The notes beneath the pieces were generated by a model that had not been told where the DNA came from, did not search any database, and was given only the letters and a program-made list of their open reading frames with translations. Both the position numbers and the translations under genes were made by a program. This document shows positions 1-10,823 of a stretch of 64,000 bases of DNA, piece after piece (position 1 is the first letter of the stretch; each line of letters starts with the position of its first letter). The stretch comes from Glandiceps talaboti (taxonomy: Eukaryota; Hemichordata; Enteropneusta; Spengelidae): assembly GCF_964340395.1 (NCBI RefSeq), contig NC_135553.1, forward strand, positions 28,533,949 through 28,597,948, written 5' to 3'.

Positions 1-24
1 AGCAGAGGATGTGTAAATGTGGTG

Positions 25-120
25 AGTATGAGACGAAGTGACACCTTTGACTTGATTTACCCCCAGTGATCTCTCCCCTAGGGGTTGTAGGCAGTCAAAA
101 TTGTCACTTCGTCTCATACT
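25..120. repeat. Short inverted repeat / hairpin MITE-like element
   Basis: Two 19-bp arms (25-43 and 102-120) are perfect reverse complements (AGTATGAGACGAAGTGACA). They are separated by 58 bp that include a small inner hairpin, CCCCTAGGGG. It could be a miniature inverted-repeat element; no target duplication was identified. Confidence 0.6.
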
Positions 121-221
121 ACCCCTTGACAGAGATGGTAGTTAGGTGGGTCACAGGTAGGGTAAAGGTTGGGTAAAGGTGGGTAAATTTGACTTTTCGT
201 ATAGTGATAAATAGACAAATG

Positions 222-365
222 AATAAACATTCAATAATGTATGCATAATCATTCAGCAAATGAACACCTATACCTGGCATGGATCAGCATTTGGGAAAAC
301 ATGTTTAAAAACTGTACAGTTGTGCTTCAACGCCATTGGCACTATTTTTATTTTTTAAATGTCGA
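222..365 (+). repeat. Dispersed repeat family A, terminal fragment
   Basis: The segment around 'cattcagcaaatgaacacc' and 'gccattggcactattttt' recurs near 53711-53810 and 58435-58535 in the same orientation, and near 5018-5130 in inverse orientation. It is one end of a longer dispersed repeat called family A here. Confidence 0.7.
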
Positions 366-2021
366 GTAAACATGTACTCTTTATTTTAAAAAAGAATCAT
401 ACAAATTGGTTCGAGTGCCTTTGCATGTACCGGTCGAAAACATGGTACATAATTAATTCCTGTCTCGTTTTGGCTCTTTTTTGGTTAGTTTTGGCTCGTT
501 TTGGGTCGATTATGAGTCATTTGGCCAGTTTTAGATAGAATTACCAGACTTTGGGTCGTTTCATTATATATATGAAAAACCTTCATTGAAACATGGCAGG
601 GTAATTATAGCTATCAGCCGACACCGAATGAAGAAATGATTACTCCACCCGGGCCTTCCTAAGTAAAACTAGTCCTACTAGAACAAATGTTTGCTTTCCC
701 TTAAACCACAAACCAGCGACAGACAACAGGCCAGGAATGCACCAAGTAGTGTATGTTGTATTTGTAACCGTACATGTTAAGTAAACACCGACCTCTTCTA
801 CAGTCATAGGTGACTCGTTGAGACGCCATCTTTGGAAAATGTTTAGAAGAGGTTATTTTTTAGTTTTATCCAAACCCCTACCATCTTCTGCATGATTATC
901 AATCTTAATTTTGAATTCAAGGGTTTCTTTTGTATTCATCCTCAAATTGGAATCATTGTATGCCAAGAATTTCTGGAAAAGCGAGATTGTGTGATTTTTG
1001 GCGTGAAGTGATGAAATTGCAAATAAAAATGAGATAAATTTGTTTATTTAGTACCACTTACAGTGGTTATAGCCATTGTGGTTATCAGTCTAACTGGGCC
1101 TAAATAATGCAACAAGAAATACACAAATGGTTAGAGTACAACTACAATACAATTAGAATTAAAAACCTGACTTATTAAAAGTTAAACTTACACATTTCAA
1201 GTCTTCTGGAGTAATTATGACAGTAATTCAATAACACGGACAATAAAAATAGTGATAATTTATCAACGAAAATGATAAACGAATTTGGACGTGAAAGAAG
1301 TAGAGTTGGTGGTAATCGACGTGGTTTTGTCATCCATTTGAAGCCAAAGTCGTTAAACTTACTTGAACCGTGCTGACACATTCTTCAGCGTCACGGTCAG
1401 ATTCGAAAACTTGGAACGTAGCCTTGTTTTGTGTAGCTTGTAAGGTAGCTTGCCATTAAATTGTAGAAACTCACATCAAGCAACTAATTGTTATGACTAT
1501 TGAAAAATCTTGATATTGGTCATAGTGGTCACGTGTCACCACTATTTTTGAATACTTTGCAAAGCTGAAAAGAAATATTTGCTACACCATAGAATACAAG
1601 TCTTGTTTAAACATTTGTAGCTGGTTAATATTTATCAGTCAAAACACATGAACAATACGCCTGAGTTGTTCAAGCAATGTCAGTATTGGTTTGGGTAATG
1701 TAAAATATAATGAGCACAGTCAAGTCAATGGAAACAGCAACGGTCGTGTGGATTTTCCTCTTCAGAGTTTAGAACACGATTCCGGTTACTATAAAAGTTA
1801 AAATCTCCTGTCACCTGCTAAAGTCAACAAATTCTAACTATGAAATATGCAAATAAGTAAATAATAATGTGATTTTCCTAGTCCTTACACGGCTCCCACA
1901 GACTAGAATTTGAATATCCAATGGTCGGTACAACAATAACCCTCCAGACGAACATAACGACCAGACAGGCAGGACGGATCGATTTCTAATTGATAAATTC
2001 TATCGATGACAAGGAGTGTGT

Positions 2022-2027
2022 TTTATT
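2022..2027 (-). promoter_or_regulatory. Candidate polyadenylation signal (AATAAA on minus strand)
   Basis: AATAAA read on the minus strand lies about 400 nt downstream of the stop of the minus-strand host ORF. Position and sequence fit a poly(A) signal, but no transcript evidence is available. Confidence 0.3.
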
Positions 2028-2423
2028 GCGTATGATCACGTGATTTAGTTAACCTACAAAATAAACCACTGAAACTTTAAGCAACGTAGAAATATAACGT
2101 TGGTAAACGAACACGTTTAAATGCCTTTGCTCAAGTGAGTATCATAACAATGAGGTTGAATTATGGATGACAGAACATCAAGTAAACTTTCACATCAAAT
2201 GTTATGCAACACTCGACCTGACCCGTGTCTATGTTTGTTACCCACAGTCCTTACAAACTGAAGTTCCCAAAAGACAACAGCACTAGCTTCTAAACGACAG
2301 CTTTAACTTCCTGACTATTATGTAAAATAATCTCTTGTTTCGTTAGACGAGCTCATTCAAGTCGAATAAAGGCAATTATTATCTTTGATTGTCGTAAGAA
2401 AAAAGTTACAATTCAAGTTTATA

Positions 2424-3446
2424 TCAGTCACTAACAATTAGATCCAAACAGCTAATCGGACTAGAAAAATCTGACAAATCTATATCAAGGGAGGACGTTG
2501 TTCGACTTGGTCGTCTTGAAAGTTCGGGAGAATTTGGAGGACAGATGTGACCTTCCTTAGAAGGTGTAAAAAGCTGACACAGTGGACAGTTAATGCTGTG
2601 ATTATCGTAGCCTAGAGAACCTGTGGCGGAATACAATGGTTCAAGTTTTGATCTATACAACGACCCAGACGCCATACTGCTACTCTCCGACCACCTGTTT
2701 GATTTCTTTCTGTTTAAATTCCTTAAAAGGTAAATATTTTCGTGTGCTCTTCTCACACAGTCTCTGTAATTGTCCTCGTTACAACTCGTTGACGACGCCA
2801 ATGACCATTCGTATTCTACCTCGTAGGGCACATCCCCCTTCATTTGGGGGTTCTCTCCAGACGCAGATTTCTTGCGAGGGGGTTGAAATTCATTCAAATA
2901 CGGAAGGACATACCCAAAGTTATCTCTGCTCAGAGGTGAAGGTGTTGCAGTAATCGGTGCCAAGGTGAGAAATCGACGTTCGTAGGGTAGCATAGCCGGT
3001 GCAAGGGAAACTCTTGCGGCTGAGTTGACCAATGGATGAACAGTCGAGATATTGGAATCATCCTCAGTACTGCTTCCATTTCTTGAGTCGGACTCAACTT
3101 CCGATTCTACGACTTCATCTTCTGAAGCCATCCAAATTTCAGAGGAAGACGTTATCCCTTCGCCATTTTCAAACTTTCCGTAATTCCCAACAGAAAAGAC
3201 GACGGGGTTTCCTCCTGGTTCCATTTTTTGACGCGTTTGTATTTTTCCCCTGGACATGGCAAGAGTAGGACGATGTGAGTGGACGTATCGAAGCCGACCG
3301 GCGTTAGCGGCAGCTGCTAAATGGTACTTCCTCACAAATGCTCGCGTACGTGGCTCTTGATGGTTGGTGCTATAGTCACTAGTCGAGGTGATTTTTTGGG
3401 ACGAATTACGGGACCTGTCCGTCATGACATCACCGATCCTGACCAT
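2424..3446 (-). CDS. Uncharacterised host protein, 340 aa, C-terminal Cys motif
   Basis: An open single-exon frame of 340 codons. I chose the ATG at 3446 because an in-frame stop lies just upstream (3459-3461); the ATG at 3416 is a possible later start. The protein is rich in Ser, Arg and acidic residues, with no signal peptide or membrane segment, and is probably largely disordered. Near the C-terminus (residues 287-307) it has CPLCQLFTP followed by CPPNSP, a C-x2-C-x11-C arrangement. The same pattern occurs at the C-terminus of the plus-strand ORF at 44833-46200, so the two look like divergently oriented paralogues about 41 kb apart. I recognise no domain family. A cytosolic or nuclear scaffold or metal-binding role would be a guess. 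Confidence 0.7.
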   Translation of the reverse strand: MVRIGDVMTDRSRNSSQKITSTSDYSTNHQEPRTRAFVRKYHLAAAANAGRLRYVHSHRPTLAMSRGKIQTRQKMEPGGNPVVFSVGNYGKFENGEGITSSSEIWMASEDEVVESEVESDSRNGSSTEDDSNISTVHPLVNSAARVSLAPAMLPYERRFLTLAPITATPSPLSRDNFGYVLPYLNEFQPPRKKSASGENPQMKGDVPYEVEYEWSLASSTSCNEDNYRDCVRRAHENIYLLRNLNRKKSNRWSESSSMASGSLYRSKLEPLYSATGSLGYDNHSINCPLCQLFTPSKEGHICPPNSPELSRRPSRTTSSLDIDLSDFSSPISCLDLIVSD

Positions 3447-4733
3447 AGTCGTCAAAGATTAAAATAACAGGCCAAGACTTGAAATGCTGTTATCGTCGAG
3501 ACGACAGCGAGCGACTGAGAATTACACTAATTCCATTTCCGCCATGATGAAATTCCAAATTTGAGACGTTGTTGGGTACAGAAAAACAGACACTAATAAG
3601 TAGAGTCTCGTTAAGGTGGGATATTCATGGTTCCCATATCAGACATGATAAAAAAGACTTCTAGACCGATTGACCGGTCGAATTGTTTGTCCGTAGCGAC
3701 GATAAAATGACGAGACGGCAGGTGGTTGAATTGTACACGGAGGGAGTGCTGTCTATCAGTTGTAGTTCGATGCGTTTCAGTCGCAATTTTAACAAATAAC
3801 AGGCCCTAAGGTCAATTAACCTGACTTTTCTCATTATAGAGAAGTGTACACAACACGTTTCGTGTTTAACAAGAAACGTTGGATAGTAATTTAATTAAAG
3901 AAGTGTTTAAACCATGTATAGAAATGTGAACTCAAACTGGGCGAAATAATGATAGAAAGGGATATAAGTATGCTGAAGAAATGTGCAATTTTGTGTGCTA
4001 TGAACTAAAAACGTAATATAAGCAAGTCAAGGTCAATGTGAAAGTCAGAATAAAGTCATATAGGTAATTTGTCACTAAAAAGGAAAATGTTTTGAATCAA
4101 TTGAAGAGAATACACATACCCCCCCCCCCCACCCTCTCCGCGTCATCGAGCGAAACGCACCCCCGTATCAGTTTGTCATGGACTCTCCTTGTTGACATTC
4201 CGTATGATATAGCAACAAGCTCTTAGCGTTGAAGTGCTTTTGTGACTCTATAACTTGGAAGTGATAAAAACAATGTCCCATTGAACTCCGGTAGCTTTTA
4301 AAAATTAAACTCATTTAAAAAATAGGAAATTTATTGACTCGCTTTATCTTCTCTAAAGTTTTAGTGGTAGAGAGACTAATAACGAAAGCAACATGCACAC
4401 ACAGATCGCCAAGGTTTACCATTACTACTTGTAATTAGGAGGTGTTAGTTCGAGCTAAATTCGGGATGCCTTTGATATGAAACGACGCTTTACCTTCTTG
4501 TATTAACCACAACCAAGCCCGTTGTTGTTTAAATTTACACACCGGGTGAACTTTTCTATATGAAACAGTGATGAACATCTTCAGTGAAATGTAATGGTTA
4601 AATTGTGTGTATGCAGGGTCACAACATAGCGCGCGTTTACCTTCTTGGCAACGAATGAGACTGTTACAACTCTTACAGGCCCATTAACACATTTATAACT
4701 GTCGTTTATAAAAATATTTTTTTTTTCTGACTG

Positions 4734-4765
<32 letters not shown>

Positions 4766-5017
4766 ACGGACGGACGGACTGTCGGACTAACAACATAACG
4801 CGGCGTGTCTATTAAAATGGGCCATTGTATTATCGGAATATAACGTTTTTGCCATTGCATTTGATGCCAGTTACTATATATACATGTAATCCAGAAGGCC
4901 ACAAACATGACTTTGCTTTCTAAACATATCGGTATTTTTGCAATTTTTCCTTGCAACTAACCAAACATAAAACCGAACAACCGAACTTTGACATAAAAAT
5001 ATTACATTTAATAGAAG
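3447..5017. other. Non-coding DNA upstream of first host ORF
   Basis: Probable 5' flank of the minus-strand gene. It holds a poly-C run near 4121-4131 and a tetranucleotide array (4727-4789). No credible ORF or RNA gene was seen. The promoter or first exon of the gene may lie here, but no TATA box or splice site is convincing. Confidence 0.5.
4727..4789. repeat. (GACT)n-(GACG)n microsatellite
   Basis: Tandem GACT units pass into GACG/GGAC units. Serine-rich ORFs across it in the reverse frames are artefacts of the array. Confidence 0.9.
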
Positions 5018-5517
5018 TAAAATAGTGCCAATGGCGTTGTAGCACAAGACTTAGTGTACATTAAAAAAACAAACGTTTATCCACATAGCGATCAATGCTA
5101 GGTATAGGTGTTCATTTGCTGAATGATTATCCAGTAGCCTATCCAACCCTGTTGTTATCTTTGCAATATAGGTGATCAGTTGGCTGATGCTATGGGTGTG
5201 GTCTTGTTGCTAGGCAAATTTACATACTTTTTTTGAATGTTTACTCACTTGCCTACCAGGTTATGTTGTTTTTTTGACCAAAATATACTGCCATTTGGTT
5301 GTTGCTAAGGCCAATTGGTTTGGTTGTTGCTAAGGTCATGGTTGCTAAGGCCAATTGTGTTTTCAAAATGTTTTGAAGAAAATCTGCAGAATAACATTTC
5401 TAGAAAGATCTCATCAAGTACTTTTTGAGACCAAGATTTACGTTTTTATACCTAATTTGCACATCACTGATTAGACCATTGCATGTTTAATATTTCTTCA
5501 TCTATACACCCCAGATG
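5018..5517. repeat. Dispersed repeat family A, inverted copy truncated at the minisatellite
   Basis: 5018-5130 is the reverse complement of the 222-365 fragment. 5380-5517 matches 13410-13575 and the reverse complement of 53000-53160 ('tttttgagaccaag', 'cctaatttgcacatcactg', 'cccagatgcat'). The middle contains 'gttgttgctaagg' motifs, also present in the other copies as 'ccatagcaacag'. The copy ends abruptly where the AT-rich minisatellite begins. Confidence 0.75.
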
Positions 5518-5642
5518 CATTGTACAACCGACATTTGTAATAATTGCCAACATTTGTAATAAACCGATATTTGTAATAAAATTGCCGACATCTGTTATTA
5601 ATTGCCGATATTTGTAATAAACTGACTACATTTGTAATAAAT
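5518..5642 (+). repeat. AT-rich minisatellite, left side of Polinton insertion
   Basis: About six degenerate units of the type 'gccgacatttgtaataaa' / 'ctgacatttgtaataaa'. The same repeat continues on the other side of the Polinton (23728-23765). It reappears in opposite orientation at 23960-24512. This is the pre-integration site. Confidence 0.8.
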
Positions 5643-5648
5643 TCTGTG
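5643..5648. repeat. Target-site duplication TCTGTG (left)
   Basis: TCTGTG immediately precedes the element end AGTAGTATAG and is repeated exactly at 23722-23727 after the other end. A 6-bp duplication is typical of Polinton integration. Confidence 0.92.
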
Positions 5649-5683
5649 AGTAGTATAGAAGTTAGCGGTATGAGACCACTTTT

Positions 5684-5867
5684 CGACAACCCCCCATTTT
5701 TCACCGTTTTTTTAAAGTTAAAACAGTCTAATCTATATTAAATTTTGAGTAACCCAAAAACTAGACCAGTGAAACGACAACCCCCCTTTTTCACCGTTTT
5801 AACGTTTTAAAAAATGGTCTAACCTATGTTAAATTTTGAGTAAACTTGGGTTTCTGAACCAGTGAAA
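5684..5867 (+). repeat. Duplicated ~92-bp subrepeat in the left TIR
   Basis: Units 5684-5774 and 5775-5867 both run from 'cgacaacccccc' through 'tttttcaccg', 'ctatrttaaattttgag' and 'ccagtgaaacgaca'. The right TIR holds only one unit. This explains the TIR length difference and points to slippage or unequal exchange within one TIR after or during its formation. Confidence 0.85.
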
Positions 5868-6016
5868 CGACATACAGTGTAACAATCGGCAATCTATTAA
5901 TACTCCAACCATCTGTCTAAATGAACGCACCGGCGGGTTCAAAAGGTCAAAACATGTAATCAATTAAGCTGTCTATAATGTCATCCTTCACCTCTATGAC
6001 CTTTGAGGCATTTATT

Positions 6017-6052
6017 TAGACAATTGTATTTTTAATATTATATACATTAACA
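6017..6052 (+). promoter_or_regulatory. AT-rich promoter-like block inside left TIR
   Basis: 'tttttaatattatatacatt' ends a few bases before the ATG of the zinc-finger ORF. The same kind of block precedes many genes of the element. It is present in the right TIR as well, so both copies of the ORF have it. Confidence 0.4.
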
Positions 6053-6427
6053 ATGAGAGAGAACTGTGATACTTGCGGTAGGTCGGCGCCAGAATTCAAA
6101 TGTGAAAAATGCAATAAACGTTTTAGACATAAACATAATTTTATTAAACACACAAATATAAAAGATTCTTGTGAGAATAATAAACGTGAATATCCTGATG
6201 CATGCCCAACATGTGAACGTATTTTTACCGAATTCACATGTGATAAATGTGGGCTTGCATATAAATACGAGTGTCATTTAAAGATACATTTTAACAGAAG
6301 TACACCTTGCGTTAAACAACCTAAGAGATATATCTGTGATTGTGGTTCAGAATTAGGTAGTTATATTACGTTGTATATACATAAAAAGAAAAGTTGTAAG
6401 TTAAGAAAATATCAATTGAACAAATAA
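6053..6427 (+). CDS. C2H2-like zinc-finger protein, 124 aa, starts in left TIR
   Basis: Open frame with five CxxC-type pairs (C5/C8, C17/C20, C51/C54, C63/C66 and a C-terminal CDC) and nearby His residues (for example H26, H28, H33 and the HLKIH stretch). It is therefore a small zinc-binding protein with at least two C2H2-like or ribbon-like modules, probably DNA- or RNA-binding. The first 85 codons lie within the TIR, so a second, shortened copy exists at the other end (minus strand, 23153-23410). The last 39 residues, including a basic tail, are unique to this copy. It is preceded by a TATA-rich block. A regulator of element transcription, or a terminus-binding protein, is plausible from location only. 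Confidence 0.75.
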   Translation: MRENCDTCGRSAPEFKCEKCNKRFRHKHNFIKHTNIKDSCENNKREYPDACPTCERIFTEFTCDKCGLAYKYECHLKIHFNRSTPCVKQPKRYICDCGSELGSYITLYIHKKKSCKLRKYQLNK

Positions 6428-6464
6428 ATATTGTTTATAAATAAATATTTTTTATTCATATAAC

Positions 6465-6839
6465 ATGAATAAGATTCGGAACCCACTCACGAACCGAATG
6501 ATAAAAGTTGGTGGGCGTGTATACAATAAGCTTATAAGGAATGGTGAACTACAACCTATTACGCCTAAGAATATACGGAATGGTGATCTACAACCTATTC
6601 CTGAGAATATGCGGAATGGTGAACTACAACCTATTCCTGAGAATTTATTGGATTGGCCTGTGCCAGATAATCTTCCTCGACCATTAACGGAAGAATATAT
6701 CATGAATCCTATTACCAAACGTATGATTAAAATAGGTAATGATACATATCAAAATCTTATTAACAGAGGTTACCGTCATGTAGGTGGTGTTATAATGTTA
6801 CCTGGATATAATGAACTCGAGAGAGCTTTTAAAGGATAA
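6465..6839 (+). CDS. Protein with two adaptor-like modules and RNGELQPI repeats, 124 aa
   Basis: The N-terminus (NPLTNRMIKVGGRVYNKLI) and C-terminus (NPITKRMIKIGNDTYQNLI) carry two copies of the same ~20-residue module. It resembles the short '2-cysteine adaptor'-type segment seen in large DNA virus proteins (N-P-x-T-x-R-x-I-K-x-G-x-x-Y-x-x-L), though without the flanking cysteines. Between the two modules are three tandem units of RNGELQPI/RNGDLQPI followed by Pro-Asn or Pro-Glu-Asn. It is followed without a gap by the PolB reading frame in the same phase (TAA then GTG). It may be a small adaptor or virion protein, or a piece once fused to the PolB N-terminus. Function unknown. Confidence 0.7.
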   Translation: MNKIRNPLTNRMIKVGGRVYNKLIRNGELQPITPKNIRNGDLQPIPENMRNGELQPIPENLLDWPVPDNLPRPLTEEYIMNPITKRMIKIGNDTYQNLINRGYRHVGGVIMLPGYNELERAFKG

Positions 6840-9800
6840 GTGAAATCATATGAAATTGATATAACTGAGAATGAACCTCATACACAATTAACTGGAAAAA
6901 AATTGATAATAAAGAAAATCTTAGAACAAAATTTACAAAATACGGGTGGAATAAAAGCGATATTAACCTTGAAGATAAAATTTGTTAAAAGTGGTAAGGA
7001 AGAGACAACAAGTGATGGTTATTTTAATAGTAGCCCATTGCAAATTATTAATATTGACCAAATCGAAGAACAAGTGAATAAAGTTTTGAAAGAATTATTG
7101 AACATATCGTTAAATGGTTACGTGAAGGATCTGGTTGGCAAATAAAATCACTTCTTAATTTTTATGTAAATATCGCAAGATGCGAACCTTTACAAGGTAA
7201 CTCATATATCAAATTACCAAATGAACTACATCATCACAAGAAAGGTCTCATTAATATACAAAATAATGATGATGAGTGTTTTAGATGGTGTCACTTAGCA
7301 TATAAGTTTCCAGTCGGAATTCATAAAAATAGACCATCTAGATACAGTCAACACATCGTTGATGTAGATTATAAAGGAATAACATTCCCGGTTACTATAA
7401 AACAAATACCCAAAATTGAAAACCAAAATAATATATCTATTTCTGTATTTGGTTATAAAAATTCAAAAGCATATCCAATTTATGTTAGTAAACAAACTTG
7501 TGAAGATCACCTTGACTTACTATTAATAACTCAGGGTGATAAAAGGCATTATGTTTGGATCAAAGATTTTAATCGATTCATGCATGGTATAACAAACTAC
7601 GAAGGAAGAAAACATTTCTGTAAATATTGTTTACAACATTTTACAACTGCAGAGATTTTAAATCAACACATTCCTATTTGTTTTGAAATAAATGGGACAC
7701 AAGCTATACGAATGCCAACTGAGGAAAACAAATGGTTATCATTTAAAAATTATTCAAAACAATTAAGTGCACCATTTGTTATTTATGCAGATTTCGAATC
7801 TATAACTCGAAAAGTGAATACTTGTTATCCTAATGAAAACACAATATTCACACATCATTACCAAAAGCATGCAGTATGTAGTTTTGCTTATAAACTTGTA
7901 TGTTGTTATGATGGTACATTCAGTAAAGAAAGTGTTATTTACAGAGGACCAAATGCATCTAAAATATTTATGGAAATGATGTTATCAGAAGTTGACTATT
8001 GCAATGATATAAAAGAACAACATTTTAACAAACCTTTGTGCATGCTCATAAACGATGAAATATGTTTCAAAAACGCAACGCAATGTCATATTTGTGAAAA
8101 ATTATACGAAGAAAATGACATACCAGTTCGCGATCATTGCCATATTACTGGTAAATACCGTGATTCAGCACATGTAAAATGTAATATCAAATTTCAAGTA
8201 ACGAAAAAATTAATATTATTCCACATTCAATGGAAAAGTTCATGGCTATAATGGTTGGTACTCACTTAGTCTTCATAGATAGTTTAAATTTCTTAAATGC
8301 TTCATTAGAAAAACTCGTAGGTAACACAAGTGATTTCAAATACACAAAACAAGAATTCCCAGATAGCTTAAAATTATTAACACGGAAGGGTGTATACCCC
8401 TATGACTATATGGATTCCATTGAAAAATTCAATGACGTTAATCTACCATTAAAGGAAAAATTCTATTCTATTCTAAATGATGCTGGTATAACTGATGAAG
8501 ATTATGAGCATGCACAAAATATTTGGAAACATTTTAATATGCAAACGATGGGTGATTATCATGATCTATACCTTAAAACCGATGTACTTTTATTAACCGA
8601 TGTGTTTGAAAATTTCTGAAAGACATGTAATGTATACTATAACCTCGATCCTTGTCATTATTTTAGAGCTCCCGGTTTATCCTGGGATGCGTGTCTAAAA
8701 ATGACTAAAATTAATCTCGAATTATTAATGGATATAGATATGCATCTCTTCATAGAAAAAGGTCTTCGTGGAGGTATCTCTTATATATCTGCTGGTCATG
8801 CAAAAGCAAACAATCCATACATGAAAGACTATGATCCAACTCAGGAAACAAAGTACATCATGTGTTTAGATGCTAATAATCTCTATGGTTGGGCAATGAC
8901 TCAATCTTTACCAACACATGGATTTAAATGGGTTGATCTAGATTCGCTTGACTTAAGTAAATACACCAACGAGAGTGACCATGGATTAATCCTTGAAGTT
9001 GATCTTGAATATCCTAACGAGTTGCATGATCTCCACAATGATTATCCTTTAGCACCTGAGAGACTATGTATTACTGAAGATATGTTATCTCCGCATAATA
9101 AAAAGATACATGACTTATTTAATATCAAATGTGGAAATATAGAAAAATTAACTACAACTCTGAGACCAAAAAAGAATTATGTAGTTCATTTTCAAAACTT
9201 AAAACAATATTTATCACTCGGTTTAAAAGTCACTAAAATTCACAGAGCCATTGAGTTTAATCAATCAAAATGGATGTCACAATACATCTTATTTAACACT
9301 GAAAAAAGAAAGAAAGCAAGAAATATTTTGAAAAAGATTTCTTCAAACTAATGAATAACTCTGTCTTTGGACGTACCATGATGAATGTACGTAAGCATCG
9401 TAGTATAAAATTATGTATCACAGAAAAACAAATGCGAAAATTAGTATCTAAACCAACGTTTGTCATGCAAAAAATCATAACCGAAAGTCTAGTAGCAGTG
9501 GAAAACAAAACAGAACGATTAACCCTAAATCAACCCTTATATGTTGGAATGAGTATTCTTGATTTGTCTAAAACTTTAATGTATGATTTTCATTACAACT
9601 ATATAAAAGAAAAATATGGACCACGAGCTAAATTATTATTTACAGATACAGATTCATTAATGTATGAAATTAAAGCCAATGATTCTTATAAAGATTTCTA
9701 CAAAGATAAAGACCTTTTCGATAATAGTGATTATTCATCAAAAAGTCCATATTTCTTTGATTATAACAAGAAAGTAATTGGTAAATTCAAAGATGAGTGT

Positions 9801-10127
9801 GCGGGCGTACCAATAATTGAATTTATTGGGCTTCGAAGTAAAATGTACTCTTATATAACAGAGTCTGCTTCTGCACGTAAAGCAAAAGGTATAAAAAAGT
9901 TAGTTATAAAAAAGAATATAACTCACGAAGAATATAAGACAGTGCTTTTTGAAAATTTACAAATGAAACATTCCATGAATACTATACGATCGATAAATCA
10001 CCAGATTGGTAGTTAAAAAATCAATAAAACTTCTTTAAGTTGCTTCAATGACAAACGCTATGTTCTTGATCGTCGTAACATGTTAGCATATGGTCACGTT
10101 AATTTAAGTAAGCTCGAGTTGAAATGA
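6840..10127 (+). pseudogene. Protein-primed family B DNA polymerase, broken
   Basis: Replicative polymerase of the element, with a 3'-5' exonuclease and a palm-fingers domain. Segments in order: N-terminal domain (6840-7145, from GTG, no ATG); a second part in another frame (about 7085-8210) with WLREGSGW, GLINIQN, a CxxC...H zinc-like segment near 7619, exonuclease I IYADFES near 7782 and a CHIC...RDHCHITGKYR metal-binding segment near 8085-8150; then 8212-9351 with YPYDYMD (exonuclease III) and motif A DANNLYG near 8871; then 9330-10127 with motif B NNSVFG, motif C DTDS near 9646 and a C-terminal AYGH. Lesions: frameshifts near 7085, 8205 and 9325, in-frame stops at 8617-8619 (probably CGA to TGA) and 10014-10016, a probable lost ATG, and a missing stretch near 8205 where exonuclease motif II should be. 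It cannot make a functional enzyme as assembled. Confidence 0.92.
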
Positions 10128-10770
10128 AATTTGATAACCATTAAAATCTATTAATTCGTTATTTTGATTAGTTATCCAAATTCGAAGACTAGTTATATTC
10201 ATTTTTTAAATAGGTACTGGAACATTCGCAGGAAATGAATAAGTGATAGCTTCTCCTATTTCACCCCGATCCTGTATCGTTAAAATTTGTAAATAATTAG
10301 ACCTTTTCCCATTGATGTAATTAGTAGGTGTATCTATAATATCACAGTAGACTACGTATTCAGTCACAGGAAGAAAATCTGCTTTATTTGGACTAATACC
10401 CGATAAACTATATTCTTTCTTTTTAAAACAAAGTATCCTCGCAAAATTCTTAGGTTTGAAAAGTCTACTTTAACATTATCACCGAGTACCATCTGTGTTT
10501 TTCCTGTTGGTAAAATTCTCTTAAAATTAATTAATTTTATTCTACCAATTGCTTGTGATAATGTTTCTACATTGTAATTACCCGATTCTATTTTTTTTAA
10601 CTGACTCTCTATTGTTAACAGTAAAAGCAATTTCATTGTTTTCTTTCGTAATATTATACCAGGAATTATATAGTTTACACTCTAACCAGTCGTATCTGTT
10701 TATAACCAGTCAGCGTTTCTGTAAAACTGATAGTAATATCATTAGATTTGTTGTTTATATACAACTTCAT
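10104..10770 (-). pseudogene. Minus-strand Polinton ORF, possible virion protein, decayed
   Basis: The only gene of the element read leftwards apart from the right-TIR ORF. An ATG at 10770 opens a 31-codon frame (MKLYINNKSND...). Reading then has to switch frame several times (near 10675, 10600 and 10410) to stay in the same long protein, and a stop occurs at 10206-10208. The C-terminus ends with a segment containing SLRIWITNQNNELIDFNG, which I associate with a conserved ~200-residue Polinton protein of presumed structural role. That assignment is from pattern memory, not a search. It converges on PolB, overlapping its 3' end by about 24 bp. It faces the gene at 10824 across a shared AT-rich spacer (10771-10823), so that spacer may be a two-way promoter. 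Confidence 0.6.
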
Positions 10771-10823
10771 TGTTTTTTGTTTATATATATTTATATATAT
10801 ATTTATTATATACTTAATATAAT
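10771..10823. promoter_or_regulatory. Divergent AT-rich promoter-like spacer
   Basis: Contains long runs of TATATATTTATATATATATTT between two divergent start codons (minus 10770, plus 10824). Similar blocks precede other genes of the element. Confidence 0.45.

Larger units (their letters stand above)
1..2423. other. Non-coding host DNA 3' of the first host ORF
   Basis: No convincing coding region. The stretch is AT-rich. It holds a short hairpin (25-120), a fragment of a dispersed repeat (222-365) and a possible polyadenylation signal for the minus-strand gene (2022-2027). The rest shows no structure I can identify. UTR or downstream exons of the minus-strand gene could lie here but cannot be proved. 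Confidence 0.5.
5649..6308 (+). repeat. Left terminal inverted repeat, 660 bp
   Basis: Matches 23155-23721 in reverse complement from the outer AG to the codon run for Arg-Ser-Thr-Pro of the zinc-finger ORF. In the coding part I count four substitutions in about 256 bp. The left copy is 93 bp longer because it has two copies of an internal subrepeat (5684-5774, 5775-5867) where the right has one. Confidence 0.92.

Noticed and set aside
2636-2953. Plus-strand ORFs opposite the 340-aa gene
   Set aside because: Shadow frames on the opposite strand.
5518-5642. CRISPR-like array
   Set aside because: Units are degenerate and adjacent without unique spacers, in animal DNA; it is a minisatellite.
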